A DNA stretch of 35,030 bases from Bacteroidia bacterium (lineage in GTDB: Bacteria; Bacteroidota; Bacteroidia; Bacteroidales; Marinilabiliaceae): contig JAUNDI010000028.1 of NCBI GenBank assembly GCA_030526155.1, positions 1-35,030 on the forward strand, given 5' to 3'. The translations under genes were made by a program, and so were the position numbers. How positions within the stretch are numbered: the stretch's first letter is position 1; each line of letters begins with the position of its first letter. Positions 24,501-32,703 of the stretch are shown piece by piece. Below the pieces are notes generated by a model that saw nothing but the letters and a program-made list of their open reading frames with translations, did no database searches and was not told the origin of the DNA.

Positions 24501-24870
24501 AACGGCGAGCTGTATCCTTCATTATGGCGAATGCCTCTGGGAGAATACGGTTGAGCTCTATCTCTACTTGGTCATCTATCTTTTTCTCGAGAGAGTCTAT
24601 AGCCTTGTAGTTGTCCTCCTTCTTATTTACAGGACAATCTATAGCGTCGGCCTCTGCACGGAGTCTGTCTATCTCTTCTTGAAGATTTTTGATAGAGTCG
24701 TTTATCTGCTGACGGAGAGAGGCTGTTTTTGCACGCAACTCATCATTAGACAGTGCAGATATCTGAGGGTATATCTCTTTAATTTTTGCCACGATAGGAG
24801 CTATCTCCTTCATGTCTTTCTCCGACTTACTACCGAATATCTTAGTAAGTATGTTGTTTATAATTGACAT
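21505..24870 (-). CDS. secA: preprotein translocase ATPase SecA
   Basis: 1121 residues, the long form typical of Bacteroidota (E. coli SecA is 901). Walker A is MQTGEGKT (193-200), Walker B DEVD at 301-304, followed by [12 protein letters not shown]. Later motifs include [26 protein letters not shown] and [16 protein letters not shown]. The C-terminal tail carries the zinc-binding SEC-C motif [16 protein letters not shown], used to bind SecB or the ribosome. Extra residues lie near the N-terminus (about 60-105, a charged helical insertion). It powers post-translational export through SecYEG. It is the first gene of secA-lgt-transporter; its promoter is at 24945-24952. Confidence 0.98.
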   Translation of the reverse strand: MSIINNILTKIFGSKSEKDMKEIAPIVAKIKEIYPQISALSNDELRAKTASLRQQINDSIKNLQEEIDRLRAEADAIDCPVNKKEDNYKAIDSLEKKIDDQVEIELNRILPEAFAIMKDTARRFAENEEIRVTASEYDRELAATKDFVTIDGDTAVWQNHWLAGGNDVKWEMVHYDVQLIGGIVLHQGKIAEMQTGEGKTLVATLPVFLNALPGRGVHVVTVNDYLAKRDSEWMGPIYQFHGLTVDCIDKTRPNSPERRKAYNCDITFGTNNEFGFDYLRDNGATQPDDLVQRKHNYAIVDEVDSVLIDDARTPLIISGPVPKRGEQQFEQLKGRVERLVETQRAFVSQLLADAKKKLASENKEEKEEGALLLFRAYKGLPKNRPLIKFLSEQGVKATLLQTENYYMQENGKNMPIATEPLYFVIDEKHNSIELTDKGIDVLTSASDEKDFFVLPDVGSEMAAIEKSEETDEEKIRLKNELMQNYSIKSERLHTINQLLKAYTLFEKDVQYVVIDNKVMIVDEQTGRIMDGRRYSDGLHQALEAKENVKIEDPTQTYATITLQNYFRMYHKLSGMTGTAETEAGEFWNIYKLDVVTIPTNRPIARKDYEDLIYKTTKEKFAAVIEKIIEYRNQGRPVLVGTTSVDVSELLSRMLKMRGIEHNVLNAKLHQKEAEIVALAGQKGAVTIATNMAGRGTDIKLTPEVKEAGGLAIIGTERHESRRVDRQLRGRAGRQGDVGSSQFFVSFEDNLMRLFGSDRMVRIMDHAGFEEGEPIQHGLMSKAIEKAQRKVEENNFGIRKRLLEYDDVMNEQRKVIYTRRKHALYGDRIELDIMNMMQDAAYALIQEAKVTDNYEGLKLDILKTFAIQMPFSPEELQKKNEEVLTDIVYQAAWKAFRERCEVIRQQAIPVVRKVTEEQPGKYKNIVIPITDGARLFNIPCNLEKAYNTDCAELIKSIEKTICLLAIDDAWREHLRQLDELRTSVQNASYEQKDPLLIYKFESFNLFDSMIKTINSNIVTALTKLSIPVRNEEEIEAQQAAAIQRMQAEVARRRQEIEHLKALRETAQQQQAQSRQTVNGVPQMPTGGAPQRPTMPIHAEKKIGRNDPCPCGSGKKYKNCHGR

Positions 24871-24900
24871 ATTGCTTGATGTAACTTATTTGGTTAAGCA

Positions 24901-24952
24901 TAGGGTGGAGTGTGCGTTCTGCACCCTACACTATTATGCGAACGCAAAAGTA
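24901..24952 (-). promoter_or_regulatory. secA promoter and structured leader
   Basis: TACTTTTG on the minus strand (24945-24952) is an exact -7 box; the -33 region is weak. Downstream in the leader, TAGGGTG and CACCCTA (24922-24928 with 24901-24907) form a 7-bp stem with a 14-base loop. A second pairing, TGCGTTC with GAACGCA (24940-24946 and 24913-24919), overlaps the first but includes promoter bases, so only the first can be fully in the transcript. The rest of 24871-25209 holds AT-rich sequence and a short repeat patch. Confidence 0.5.
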
Positions 24953-25107
24953 CAAACAAATATTGAATATTGAAACTAGAACGTTAAAAAATGGTTAGGG
25001 TTTGTGAGTGGCGAGTTGTAGATGTAAATTAATTAGATGATAATATATACTTTTCCATTGAGGAGCGTATTGTCGTAATATGAGGTAAAAATAGCGTATC
25101 TACTGCT

Positions 25108-25150
25108 GCTACACCAAGGCTACACTCGGGGAGCACCCATAGAGCACCCA
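25108..25150. repeat. short tandem duplications in the secA-TPR intergenic gap
   Basis: GCTACAC is repeated at 25108-25114 and 25119-25125, and GAGCACCCA at 25131-25139 and 25142-25150, back to back. This GC-rich block stands out in an AT-rich gap. The surrounding 393-base gap (24871-25263) carries no convincing gene. Confidence 0.5.
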
Positions 25151-25209
25151 AAGAAGATAATAGCTAGCTTAGAAAGGTGGGTATAAGATGTCTATTATTA
25201 TAAATAAAA

Positions 25210-25242
25210 ATAGAGAGTACAACGATTTGCTGTACTCTCTAT
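25210..25242 (-). terminator. terminator of the gyrA-TPR operon
   Basis: Perfect 12-bp stem ATAGAGAGTACA/TGTACTCTCTAT with a 9-base loop; on the minus strand it is followed by TTTTTATTTA. It lies 21 bases beyond the TPR gene's stop. Confidence 0.88.
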
Positions 25243-25263
25243 GTATATAATTAATTATTTAGA

Positions 25264-26445
25264 TTACTGCTCGAGCTCCTTGAGGAGGTTGTTTGCCCAT
25301 GACCACTTGCCATCCTTATCCTCTGGGTCTGCATTGTAGCAGATCTGCTTCATAGTCTTAAGAGTCTCAATCTTGAGCTCTTTTGTCTCAGCAGCCTCTA
25401 CAGCACGCTCGATATAAGGCTTAGCCTGAGCCATTGTAGTTTGTACGGTAGACATAAGAGCATTGTACTTCTTGTCATCACGCTCGTTAGAAGCCTCGTT
25501 ACGGATATCTAGACCCTTGTTGAAGTAGATAACAGCGAGGTTGTACAATGTATTGTAGTGCTTGTCGTTTAGCTTAAGAGCTGTGTTGTAGTCCTCGATA
25601 GCCTTCTCCATATCGATCTTCTCAAACAAGCAACCGCGAGCGTAGTAGTAGATAGGATTTGTGTTATCCTTAGCGATAGCCTCGTTGAGGTAGATGAGGG
25701 CATCCTCGTTACGCTGAGCGTTGAGGTAGAACTGGATAAGGTTGAGGAGAATCTGCTTGTCAGCTGGATACTTCTCAAAGCCCTTCTTGAGGGAGATCTC
25801 CATATTAGCTGTATCGTTCAACATGCTGTAGCAGTAGTGAACACGCTGAATAGAGAGAGAACCGTCGAAGTCGAGCTCGAAAGTCTTAGTAAAGCACTCA
25901 GCACCTGTAGTGTAGTCTCCAGCCTGAATAGCAGCGATACCTGCGTTGAGGAGGAGGAGTGAGTCGGTAGCTGGAGTGTAAGCATCACCCATGCTAACCT
26001 TCTGGCAAGTACAAGAGTAAAGGAATGCATCCTTAGCGAGGTTGTAGTTCTTCTCGTTGAAGCCAGCTACACCTACATTTTGGCATACGTTGAGAAGCTC
26101 GCCGTATGTCTTCTTGATATCCTTTTGTGCCTTGCCAATACCCTTACCCTTAGCATCGCCCTTAGCGTCGAGTTCCTCAGCCTTAGCCATGAACTCCTTA
26201 ACCTTAGCGAAAGCCTCGGCGTCAACCTTCTTTTGTGCTACGTTAGCATATACGTTAGCAGCTACGAGGTAAGTGTTAGGAAGGTCAACAGTCTTCTCGT
26301 GTTGGAGAGCCTCATCGATAAGGTTCTTAGCATCGTCGATCTTCTGGAGGAGAACGGCGTTTCTAGCCTGATTAACCTTTGCCTTCTGAGCATTTGCAGA
26401 GAGAGCTAGACCTGCAACTGCAAGGATTGTGAAAATCTTCTTCAT
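25264..26445 (-). CDS. periplasmic tetratricopeptide-repeat protein
   Basis: 393 residues with a signal peptide (MKKIFTILAVAGLALSANA, cleavage before QKAKV). The rest is helical TPR pairs, clearest in the C-terminal half: KQILLNLIQFYLNAQRNEDA, then PIYYYARGCLFEKIDMEKAI and HYNTLYNLAVIYFNKGLDI. TPR proteins bind partners; no enzyme domain is visible. It starts 54 bases after the gyrA stop on the same strand, and in Bacteroidales a TPR protein gene after gyrA is a familiar arrangement (from memory). Codon use is smooth and GAG/AAG-rich, consistent with good expression. Role in the envelope is unknown. Confidence 0.9.
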   Translation of the reverse strand: MKKIFTILAVAGLALSANAQKAKVNQARNAVLLQKIDDAKNLIDEALQHEKTVDLPNTYLVAANVYANVAQKKVDAEAFAKVKEFMAKAEELDAKGDAKGKGIGKAQKDIKKTYGELLNVCQNVGVAGFNEKNYNLAKDAFLYSCTCQKVSMGDAYTPATDSLLLLNAGIAAIQAGDYTTGAECFTKTFELDFDGSLSIQRVHYCYSMLNDTANMEISLKKGFEKYPADKQILLNLIQFYLNAQRNEDALIYLNEAIAKDNTNPIYYYARGCLFEKIDMEKAIEDYNTALKLNDKHYNTLYNLAVIYFNKGLDIRNEASNERDDKKYNALMSTVQTTMAQAKPYIERAVEAAETKELKIETLKTMKQICYNADPEDKDGKWSWANNLLKELEQ

Positions 26446-26499
26446 ATCTTTATGAGATTAAATTCAAATTTGTTACTAATTCAGTTTGCCTATTACGTA

Positions 26500-29067
26500 T
26501 TAATTCTCTGTAGGGTTGCTTGTGTTGTCGAGAGAATCTAGTTGTTCTCCGTCTGTAGCCAAGCTATCCTCGTCTATTTCGGCCTCGTCATCATGTGGCA
26601 CCATAGCGCCAGATGCTATGCTATCGCCCTTCTTTTTGAGGTTGATAAGCTTAACGCCTTGAGTAGCGCGACCAGCCACCTTGATTTCGCTAGCAGGGAT
26701 ACGTATTGTGATACCTGAGCGGTTGATGATCATGAGGTCTTGATCGTCCGACATCTTATCTATTGCAACAAGTGTGCCAGTTTTGTCTGTGATACGCATT
26801 GTTAGGACGCCCTTACCACCGCGATTTGTCATACGGTACTCATCCACCTCAGAGCGTTTACCGAAGCCATTAGCAGAGAGAACGAATATATTGCTATTCT
26901 CCTTCTCCTCGCTAGTAATGCCTAGGAATCCTACTACGGCATCTGTCTCCTCGTCGGCTAGAGTTACGCCCTTAACACCAGCACCTGTACGACCGATGCA
27001 GCGTACGCCATCCTCTTGGAATCTGATAGCACGACCAGACTGTGTAGCCATCATAATCTCGTTATTGCCATCTGTGAGGATAGCCTGGAGAAGCTCATCG
27101 CCCTCGCGAACTGTGATAGCTATGACACCATTTGTACGTGGACGAGAGTAGTCGGTAAGCTTAGAACGCTTGATTACGCCCTTCTTGGTACACATGATGA
27201 TATAGTGGTTGTCTGTATATTCCTTATCGTTTAGACCACGTACATTGATAAATGCCTTAACCACGTCGTCCTTCTCAATAGAGATAAGGTTTTGTATAGC
27301 GCGACCCTTAGATTGCTTGTTGCCCTCTGGGATATCGTATACCTTATACCAGAAGCAGCGACCGTTGCGAGTGAAGAACATCATAGTATCATGCATCTTA
27401 GCGAAGTATAGATGCTCTATGAAGTCGGCATCGCGTGTTGTACTACCCTTAGCACCTACGCCGCCACGGTTTTGTGCGCGGAATTCGGTAAGAGGGGTAC
27501 GCTTGATATAACCGAGGTGAGATACGGTGATAACCATATCATCATCAGCATAGAAATCCTCTGGGTTGAACTCCTCAGCAGAGTACTCGATAGAGGTACG
27601 ACGGTCGTCGCCATACTTTTCGCGTATCTCGATAAGCTCGTCCTTGATAATCTGACGGCAGAGTGTGTCGTCTGTAAGTATACGGTTATAATAGTCAATC
27701 TTATCCATGAGCTCCTTGTACTCTGCATGGAGCTTATCTTGCTCGAGACCGGTGAGCTGACCGAGGCGCATAGCCACGATAGCGGCCGACTGAAGCTCGT
27801 CAAGATTAAAGCGAGTCTCAAGGTTCTTCTTAGCCTCATCAGGGCTCTTTGCCGCACGGATGATATGGATAACCTCGTCGATATTATCAGAGGCAATAAT
27901 CAAACCTTGTACTATATGAGCACGCTCCTCTGCTTTTTTGAGGAGGAACTTGGTACGGTTGATAACTACCTCGTGGCGGTGATCGGCGAAGACCTTAACC
28001 ATATCCTTAAGGGTCAACGTCATTGGGCGACCGTTAACGAGCGCTACGTTGTTGACGCTGAAGCTTGTTTGGAGCTCTGTGTATTTGTAGAGGTGGTTGA
28101 GTACTACAGAAGCAATAGCATCGCGCTTTAGGTCGATTACTACGCGTAGACCACGTTGATCCGACTCATCATTGATATTAGAGATACCCTCAATCTTCTT
28201 TTCGTTTACTAAGTCTGCGATGTGCTTAATCATCTCAGCCTTATTAACGTTATAAGGGATCTCTGTCACTATTATGCTATCATGCTCGTTTGTTGTCTCC
28301 ACCTCGCAACGTGCGCGTATTACTACACGACCGTTACCAGTCTCGTAAGCCTCCTTAACGCCAGCATATCCGAAGATTATACCACCAGTAGGGAAGTCAG
28401 GAGCCTTAATGATTTTGATGAGCTCCTCGTTTTCGATATTCTCATTATCGATATATGCTATAACAGTATCGATAGAATCGCGTAGGTTGTGAGTAGGCAT
28501 ATTAGTTGCCATACCTACGGCGATACCAGATGATCCATTTACAAGGAGGTTAGGAATACGAGTAGGGAGTACGGTAGGCTCTTCGAGCGACTCGTCGAAG
28601 TTCTTCTGCATGAGAACTGTCTCCTTGTCGATATCGATGAGCATATCCTCTGCCATTGTCTCGAGGCGTGCCTCGGTATAACGCATTGCGGCAGCGGTGT
28701 CGCCGTCCATAGAACCAAAGTTACCTTGTCCGTCGACTAGTGTATAACGCATAGCCCAAGGCTGTGCAAGACGTACGAGGGCACCGTATACGGAAGAGTC
28801 ACCATGTGGGTGGTACTTACCGAGAACGTCACCGACAATACGGGCCGATTTCTTGTATGGAGTGTTGTGTCTCACGCCAAGCTCGTTCATGCCGAAAAGA
28901 ATACGACGGTGAACAGGCTTAAAGCCATCACGTGCATCAGGCAGAGCTCGCGAAACGATAACGGACATCGAGTAGTCGATGTAGGCCGTACGCATTAGGT
29001 CTTCAATCTTGAAGTCAACTATGCGCTGGTCTCCATAGTTTTCTGTGTTGTTTGTCTCGTCTGACAT
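26500..29067 (-). CDS. gyrA: DNA gyrase subunit A
   Basis: 855 residues. The breakage-reunion domain has [20 protein letters not shown], the quinolone-pocket segment [17 protein letters not shown] (86-102), and the catalytic Tyr130 in [10 protein letters not shown]. The C-terminal beta-pinwheel carries the GyrA box variant QNRGGVG (canonical QRRGGKG), which marks GyrA rather than ParC and is needed to wrap DNA for negative supercoiling. It ends in an acidic tail ([20 protein letters not shown]). The pocket has Ser91 (E. coli Ser83) but Gly95 where E. coli has Asp87. Subunit B is not in the window. It heads a two-gene unit with the TPR protein. Confidence 0.97.
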   Translation of the reverse strand: MSDETNNTENYGDQRIVDFKIEDLMRTAYIDYSMSVIVSRALPDARDGFKPVHRRILFGMNELGVRHNTPYKKSARIVGDVLGKYHPHGDSSVYGALVRLAQPWAMRYTLVDGQGNFGSMDGDTAAAMRYTEARLETMAEDMLIDIDKETVLMQKNFDESLEEPTVLPTRIPNLLVNGSSGIAVGMATNMPTHNLRDSIDTVIAYIDNENIENEELIKIIKAPDFPTGGIIFGYAGVKEAYETGNGRVVIRARCEVETTNEHDSIIVTEIPYNVNKAEMIKHIADLVNEKKIEGISNINDESDQRGLRVVIDLKRDAIASVVLNHLYKYTELQTSFSVNNVALVNGRPMTLTLKDMVKVFADHRHEVVINRTKFLLKKAEERAHIVQGLIIASDNIDEVIHIIRAAKSPDEAKKNLETRFNLDELQSAAIVAMRLGQLTGLEQDKLHAEYKELMDKIDYYNRILTDDTLCRQIIKDELIEIREKYGDDRRTSIEYSAEEFNPEDFYADDDMVITVSHLGYIKRTPLTEFRAQNRGGVGAKGSTTRDADFIEHLYFAKMHDTMMFFTRNGRCFWYKVYDIPEGNKQSKGRAIQNLISIEKDDVVKAFINVRGLNDKEYTDNHYIIMCTKKGVIKRSKLTDYSRPRTNGVIAITVREGDELLQAILTDGNNEIMMATQSGRAIRFQEDGVRCIGRTGAGVKGVTLADEETDAVVGFLGITSEEKENSNIFVLSANGFGKRSEVDEYRMTNRGGKGVLTMRITDKTGTLVAIDKMSDDQDLMIINRSGITIRIPASEIKVAGRATQGVKLINLKKKGDSIASGAMVPHDDEAEIDEDSLATDGEQLDSLDNTSNPTEN

Positions 29068-29151
29068 TATTTATCTATTTGTCGAATTTTCTATTGTGTC
29101 ACTTAACAATATATTGGATAATATATTTCGTGGCAAAAATCACGCTAATTT

Positions 29152-29167
29152 ACGCCTTTTTTGGCGT
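29152..29167 (-). promoter_or_regulatory. small hairpin upstream of gyrA
   Basis: ACGCC/GGCGT with a 6-base loop lies about 85 bases upstream of the gyrA start in the 221-base gap 29068-29288. It may be the end of an element or a supercoiling-sensitive site; its role is not known. No exact TAnnTTTG box was found in the gap. Confidence 0.35.
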
Positions 29168-29288
29168 GTTGCAAAATTTTGAGGTGATATTTAAGTGCCG
29201 ATAAGTTGAAATAAGGGGCTATAATCTTAGCATTTGACTCCTGACATTGTTCAATGGATCGAGGTCAAATCTCAATTTTAATAAAGCA

Positions 29289-30671
29289 TCATACCATTTG
29301 GCAGAGTGTGAGTATTGGGCAGGTAGGGCATTTAGGACTACGGGCGGTACAGGTGTATCGTCCATGGAGTAGTAGCCAGTGGTGGGCTGTGGAGAGGAGC
29401 TCTTGTGGAATTTGGACTCTTAGTTGCGTCTCTGTTTCTACTGGGGTGTGCGACTCTTTAGACAGTCCTAGACGGCGTGCCACACGGTATACGTGTGTGT
29501 CCACTGGCATAGCGGCGGCGTTGAAGGCTACAGCCATTATGACGTTTGCTGTTTTACGTCCTACGCCAGGGAGTGTCTGTAGGTCGTCCATATTATTAGG
29601 TACTACGCCATTGAAATCGGATATCAGTTTACGTGCCATCTCGGCTAGGTGTGTAGCCTTGCTATTTGGGTAGCTGATGCTCGAGATATACTCTAGTAGC
29701 TCCTGTTCAGAGGCCTTCGACATAGATTCAGCATCTGGATAAGCCTCAAAGAGTGCAGGCGTAACCATATTTACGCGCTTGTCGGTGCACTGCGCAGAGA
29801 GCATTACAGCTACTAAGAGCTCGAAGTTATTCGAGAAGTTGAGCTCGCTCTCAGCCTTAGGCATTATCTGTTGGAAGGCTGATATAAGGTTGTCTACATG
29901 CTTTTGAGGTCTACGTATGGAGAGTAGATGGTGTGTGTATGTTTTTCTCTCACTATTATATATCCCCTCTTGTGAGAGTCTATCTATACGTACCGAGCCA
30001 CTAGCGTGTATGATAGTCTGACTATCTATACATATACCCACATGGGTAACCCTGTCAGACTCTCCATGAGAGAAGAAGGCTAAGTCGCCCGGAACTATAT
30101 CATCTACGCTACTAATCTCCATACCTATTTTAGCCTGTGCAGAGGCGTTTCGAGGTAGAGATATATTGTATGCTCTGTATACTATTTGAGAGAATCCCGA
30201 GCAATCTATACCGCCAATGGTTCTGCCGCCCCATAGATATGGCGTGTTTAGAAATTGCTTAGCTAGGGTTATAATATCAATATTCTCGCATATAGGTTCT
30301 GATATCGTGTACTCGTGTCCATTGAGTTGGAAGGAGAAGGGGGCTTTATCCGTGTCTATAGGGAGCCGACTACCCATAGGTAGGTATAGGGCCGACGAGT
30401 TGTCTATCACAGCTCTAGTGAATGGGGTGCATACTATAGATATAGGTGCAGCGCCTGTAAATCGGTCTATATCTGTTTGTGATAACTCAGCAACCAACTT
30501 TGCGTCAATGTACCCCTCATATCTGTCTATTATGGTACGTACATGCGCCCATCTATCCTTTATTTCTAATACCTCGTATGGTTCGCCAAAGAGAATCTGA
30601 CTGCCCATTTCGGCCGATTCTGCAGGATTCTCGCGAAGCGGAATATAAGGATAGGTGGAGATGGTAAGCAT
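29289..30671 (-). CDS. NlpC/P60 peptidase fused to endonuclease III
   Basis: 460 residues in one uninterrupted frame. Residues about 1-128 look like SH3-type modules and 129-255 an NlpC/P60 peptidase with Cys157 (GGIDCSGF), His210 (VTHVG) and His222 (IIHASG). Residues about 257-460 are a complete endonuclease III: LSAQCTDKRV, helix-hairpin-helix LPGVGRKTANV with catalytic Lys373, PVDTHVYRVARRLGL with Asp391, and a [4Fe-4S] loop Cys441-x6-448-x2-451-x5-457. The first part resembles cytosolic dipeptidyl-peptidase VI (YkfC-type) enzymes that cleave gamma-D-Glu-diamino acid bonds in recycled murein peptides; the second removes oxidised pyrimidines from DNA. There is no signal peptide, so both would be cytoplasmic. 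The start ATG is 14 bases after queH. Confidence 0.88.
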   Translation of the reverse strand: MLTISTYPYIPLRENPAESAEMGSQILFGEPYEVLEIKDRWAHVRTIIDRYEGYIDAKLVAELSQTDIDRFTGAAPISIVCTPFTRAVIDNSSALYLPMGSRLPIDTDKAPFSFQLNGHEYTISEPICENIDIITLAKQFLNTPYLWGGRTIGGIDCSGFSQIVYRAYNISLPRNASAQAKIGMEISSVDDIVPGDLAFFSHGESDRVTHVGICIDSQTIIHASGSVRIDRLSQEGIYNSERKTYTHHLLSIRRPQKHVDNLISAFQQIMPKAESELNFSNNFELLVAVMLSAQCTDKRVNMVTPALFEAYPDAESMSKASEQELLEYISSISYPNSKATHLAEMARKLISDFNGVVPNNMDDLQTLPGVGRKTANVIMAVAFNAAAMPVDTHVYRVARRLGLSKESHTPVETETQLRVQIPQELLSTAHHWLLLHGRYTCTARSPKCPTCPILTLCQMV

Positions 30672-30685
30672 AAGGTATAGTGTTG

Positions 30686-31264
30686 TTATTTGTTACGCAT
30701 AGAGAACTCGCAGCCACAGTATAGCTGATTGTAGAAGTTGCCCTCTTTTAGAAGTTGTATACGACGCTCTGATAAGCCTCCCTTACGCCAGTTCTGCGTC
30801 CAAAAAAGAGTGCTATTGTCTACTGCTTCCTGAGCGTAGAGAGCTGCCGTCTCTATTTGTTTAATATCTTTCCAACGAGAAGAGGCCAATGTGGTAGTAA
30901 AATAGGGTATACCTCGTTCAGCGGCTAGTTTGGCAGAGGCGAGCATTCGCATCTTGAAGCATGATAGACAACGCCCTCCTCGCTCAGGCTCCTCCTCTAG
31001 TCCTTGGACGCAAGAGAGCCACGATTCGTGATTATAATCGCCATCAATCCATTCCACACCAAGGGCATCATTTTGTCGCTTAGACTCCTCTTTTCTGGTG
31101 ATGTACTCCTCTTGTGGAAAGATATTCGGATTGTAATAGAAAACCGTCGGTCTTATGCCATTCTGGAGTAAGCACTCTAGTATAGCGCTACTACAAGGAG
31201 CACAACAAGCGTGTAGTAGTACACGCTTGTCTGTATCTGAACCTGGCCACTTAAGTTGCAACAT
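30686..31264 (-). CDS. queH: epoxyqueuosine reductase QueH
   Basis: 192 residues. The metal-binding pattern is complete: HACCAPC with Cys20-Cys21, GGRCLSC (Cys99 and Cys102) and LYCGC (Cys183 and Cys185). These belong to QueH (formerly DUF208), the iron-sulfur enzyme that reduces epoxyqueuosine to queuosine in tRNA and replaces the cobalamin-dependent QueG in many anaerobes. The DPP-like fingerprint YYNPNIFPQEEYITRKEE is typical. It starts 26 bases after the ribBA stop and ends 14 bases before the NlpC-Nth gene, so the three are probably one operon. Confidence 0.93.
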   Translation of the reverse strand: MLQLKWPGSDTDKRVLLHACCAPCSSAILECLLQNGIRPTVFYYNPNIFPQEEYITRKEESKRQNDALGVEWIDGDYNHESWLSCVQGLEEEPERGGRCLSCFKMRMLASAKLAAERGIPYFTTTLASSRWKDIKQIETAALYAQEAVDNSTLFWTQNWRKGGLSERRIQLLKEGNFYNQLYCGCEFSMRNK

Positions 31265-31290
31265 AGTGGATATCTTAGGTTGTTATTCTC

Positions 31291-32499
31291 CTAGAGATTG
31301 TGCAAGGTATGGCCCATGCGGTTTTTCTTGGTGCGTAGGTAGTTGATATTGTACTGGTTAGGGGTCACCTCTATAGGTACATTTTCAACTATCTCTAGTC
31401 CATATGCCTCAAGCCCCACACGCTTTACAGGGTTGTTGGTCATGAGGCGTATATGCTCAATATTCAATTCTCTGAGTATGGCCGCACCTATACCATAGTC
31501 GCGCTCATCAGCATCAAAGCCAAGGTGTATATTAGCGTCTACAGTATCCATGCCCTCCTCTTGTAGTTTGTATGCCTCTATTTTAGCCATTAGGCCTATA
31601 CCACGACCCTCTTGGTTGAGGTACACAATAGCACCCTGACCGGCTTGGTCAATGGCCTGCATGGCCTTATGTAGCTGTTCGCCACATTCGCAACGTTGTG
31701 AGCCAAATATATCGCCAGTCATACAAGAAGAGTGCATACGCACCAATACGCTCTCAGAGGGCTTCCATGTGCCCTTGATGAGTGCTATATGTTCAAGTCC
31801 ATTGCTCTTCTGCTTGAATGGTATAAGGCGGAATGTACCAAATTCGGTTGGGAGAGATACCTCTACACCTCGTTCGATGAGCGACTCCTGCTTAAGTCGA
31901 TATGCTATAAGGTCGCGTATCGATATTATCTTGAAGTCATTCTCCTTAGCTATCTGTTGTAGCTGAGGCATACGTGCCATAGTGCCATCCTCATTCATTA
32001 TCTCTATGAGGGCTGCTGCTGGCTGTAGACCGGCTAGACGAGCTAGGTCCACTGCCGCCTCTGTATGTCCAGCGCGGCGTAGTACTCCCTTATCTTGAGC
32101 ATAAAGGGGGTTGATGTGTCCCGGCCTGCCGAAGGTCTCAGGTGTAGAATTTGGGTCAGCAAGAGCACGTATGGTAGCAGCACGATCGTGAGCAGACACG
32201 CCAGTGGTGCATCCCTCTATTTTGTCTACCGATACGGTAAATGGAGTACCTAGTATAGAGGTATTATTGTCTACCATATGAGCTAGTCCCAGCTCCTTGC
32301 AACGAGATATAGATATAGGTGCGCATAGTACGCCACGGCCATTCTTAAGCATGAAGTTAACCTTTTCTGGCGTAATCTTCTCGGCGGCAATTACAAAGTC
32401 GCCTTCATTTTCGCGGTCTTCATCATCCACTACGATGACGAATTTTCCCTCTTGGAAATCGGCGAGGGCAGCCTCTATGGAGTCTAATTTATATTGCAT
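31291..32499 (-). CDS. ribBA: bifunctional DHBP synthase / GTP cyclohydrolase II
   Basis: 402 residues, the standard fused length. The first half (to about 200) is 3,4-dihydroxy-2-butanone-4-phosphate synthase, with the acidic loop [11 protein letters not shown] (25-35) and [17 protein letters not shown] (141-157). The second half is GTP cyclohydrolase II, with zinc ligands Cys259, Cys270 and Cys272 in [20 protein letters not shown] and the later NQEGRGIGL motif. Together they supply both precursors for riboflavin synthesis from ribulose-5-phosphate and GTP. It is the first gene of ribBA-queH-nlpC/nth. No FMN riboswitch is recognisable in the leader (32500-32600). Confidence 0.97.
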   Translation of the reverse strand: MQYKLDSIEAALADFQEGKFVIVVDDEDRENEGDFVIAAEKITPEKVNFMLKNGRGVLCAPISISRCKELGLAHMVDNNTSILGTPFTVSVDKIEGCTTGVSAHDRAATIRALADPNSTPETFGRPGHINPLYAQDKGVLRRAGHTEAAVDLARLAGLQPAAALIEIMNEDGTMARMPQLQQIAKENDFKIISIRDLIAYRLKQESLIERGVEVSLPTEFGTFRLIPFKQKSNGLEHIALIKGTWKPSESVLVRMHSSCMTGDIFGSQRCECGEQLHKAMQAIDQAGQGAIVYLNQEGRGIGLMAKIEAYKLQEEGMDTVDANIHLGFDADERDYGIGAAILRELNIEHIRLMTNNPVKRVGLEAYGLEIVENVPIEVTPNQYNINYLRTKKNRMGHTLHNL

Positions 32500-32525
32500 T
32501 TTAGGCCCGTTATTATTTTGGGGTA

Positions 32526-32533
32526 CAAAGGTA
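32526..32533 (-). promoter_or_regulatory. -7 box of the ribBA operon
   Basis: Minus-strand TACCTTTG is an exact TAnnTTTG, 27 bases before the ribBA start. A good -33 TTTG is not seen at the expected spacing. Confidence 0.5.
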
Positions 32534-32703
32534 TGAAATTTCTAATATATAATGGACAATGTACAATTTTTTGGCTCTCGTATTTTAATCTATTTCGGGC
32601 TCTCAAAGCCCAATTCTCTGTAATACTCTCGTATTCCATACAAAACAACCCTGTAATACCACCACCATATTTTCGCATCGAAATCATTAAGCACATGATT
32701 ACA

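Noticed and set aside
24148-24867. Long plus-strand open frame (239 codons) opposite the N-terminal part of secA
   Set aside because: It lies wholly inside the secA gene on the other strand; its product is low-complexity Leu/Tyr/Val-rich with no motif, as expected from a shadow of conserved coding sequence.
27412-28131. Long plus-strand open frame (239 codons) opposite gyrA
   Set aside because: Fully antisense to conserved gyrA sequence, with no recognisable motif and no promoter of the expected type.
32500-32600. FMN riboswitch in front of ribBA
   Set aside because: The leader is only about 27 bases from the -7 box to the start codon, too short, and none of the conserved FMN element sequence is seen.
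32494-32703. Upstream extension of the phosphoesterase frame
   Set aside because: Starting at 32494 would overlap the ribBA start and place about 70 residues before a clear signal peptide; the ATG at 32704 gives a normal exported protein.
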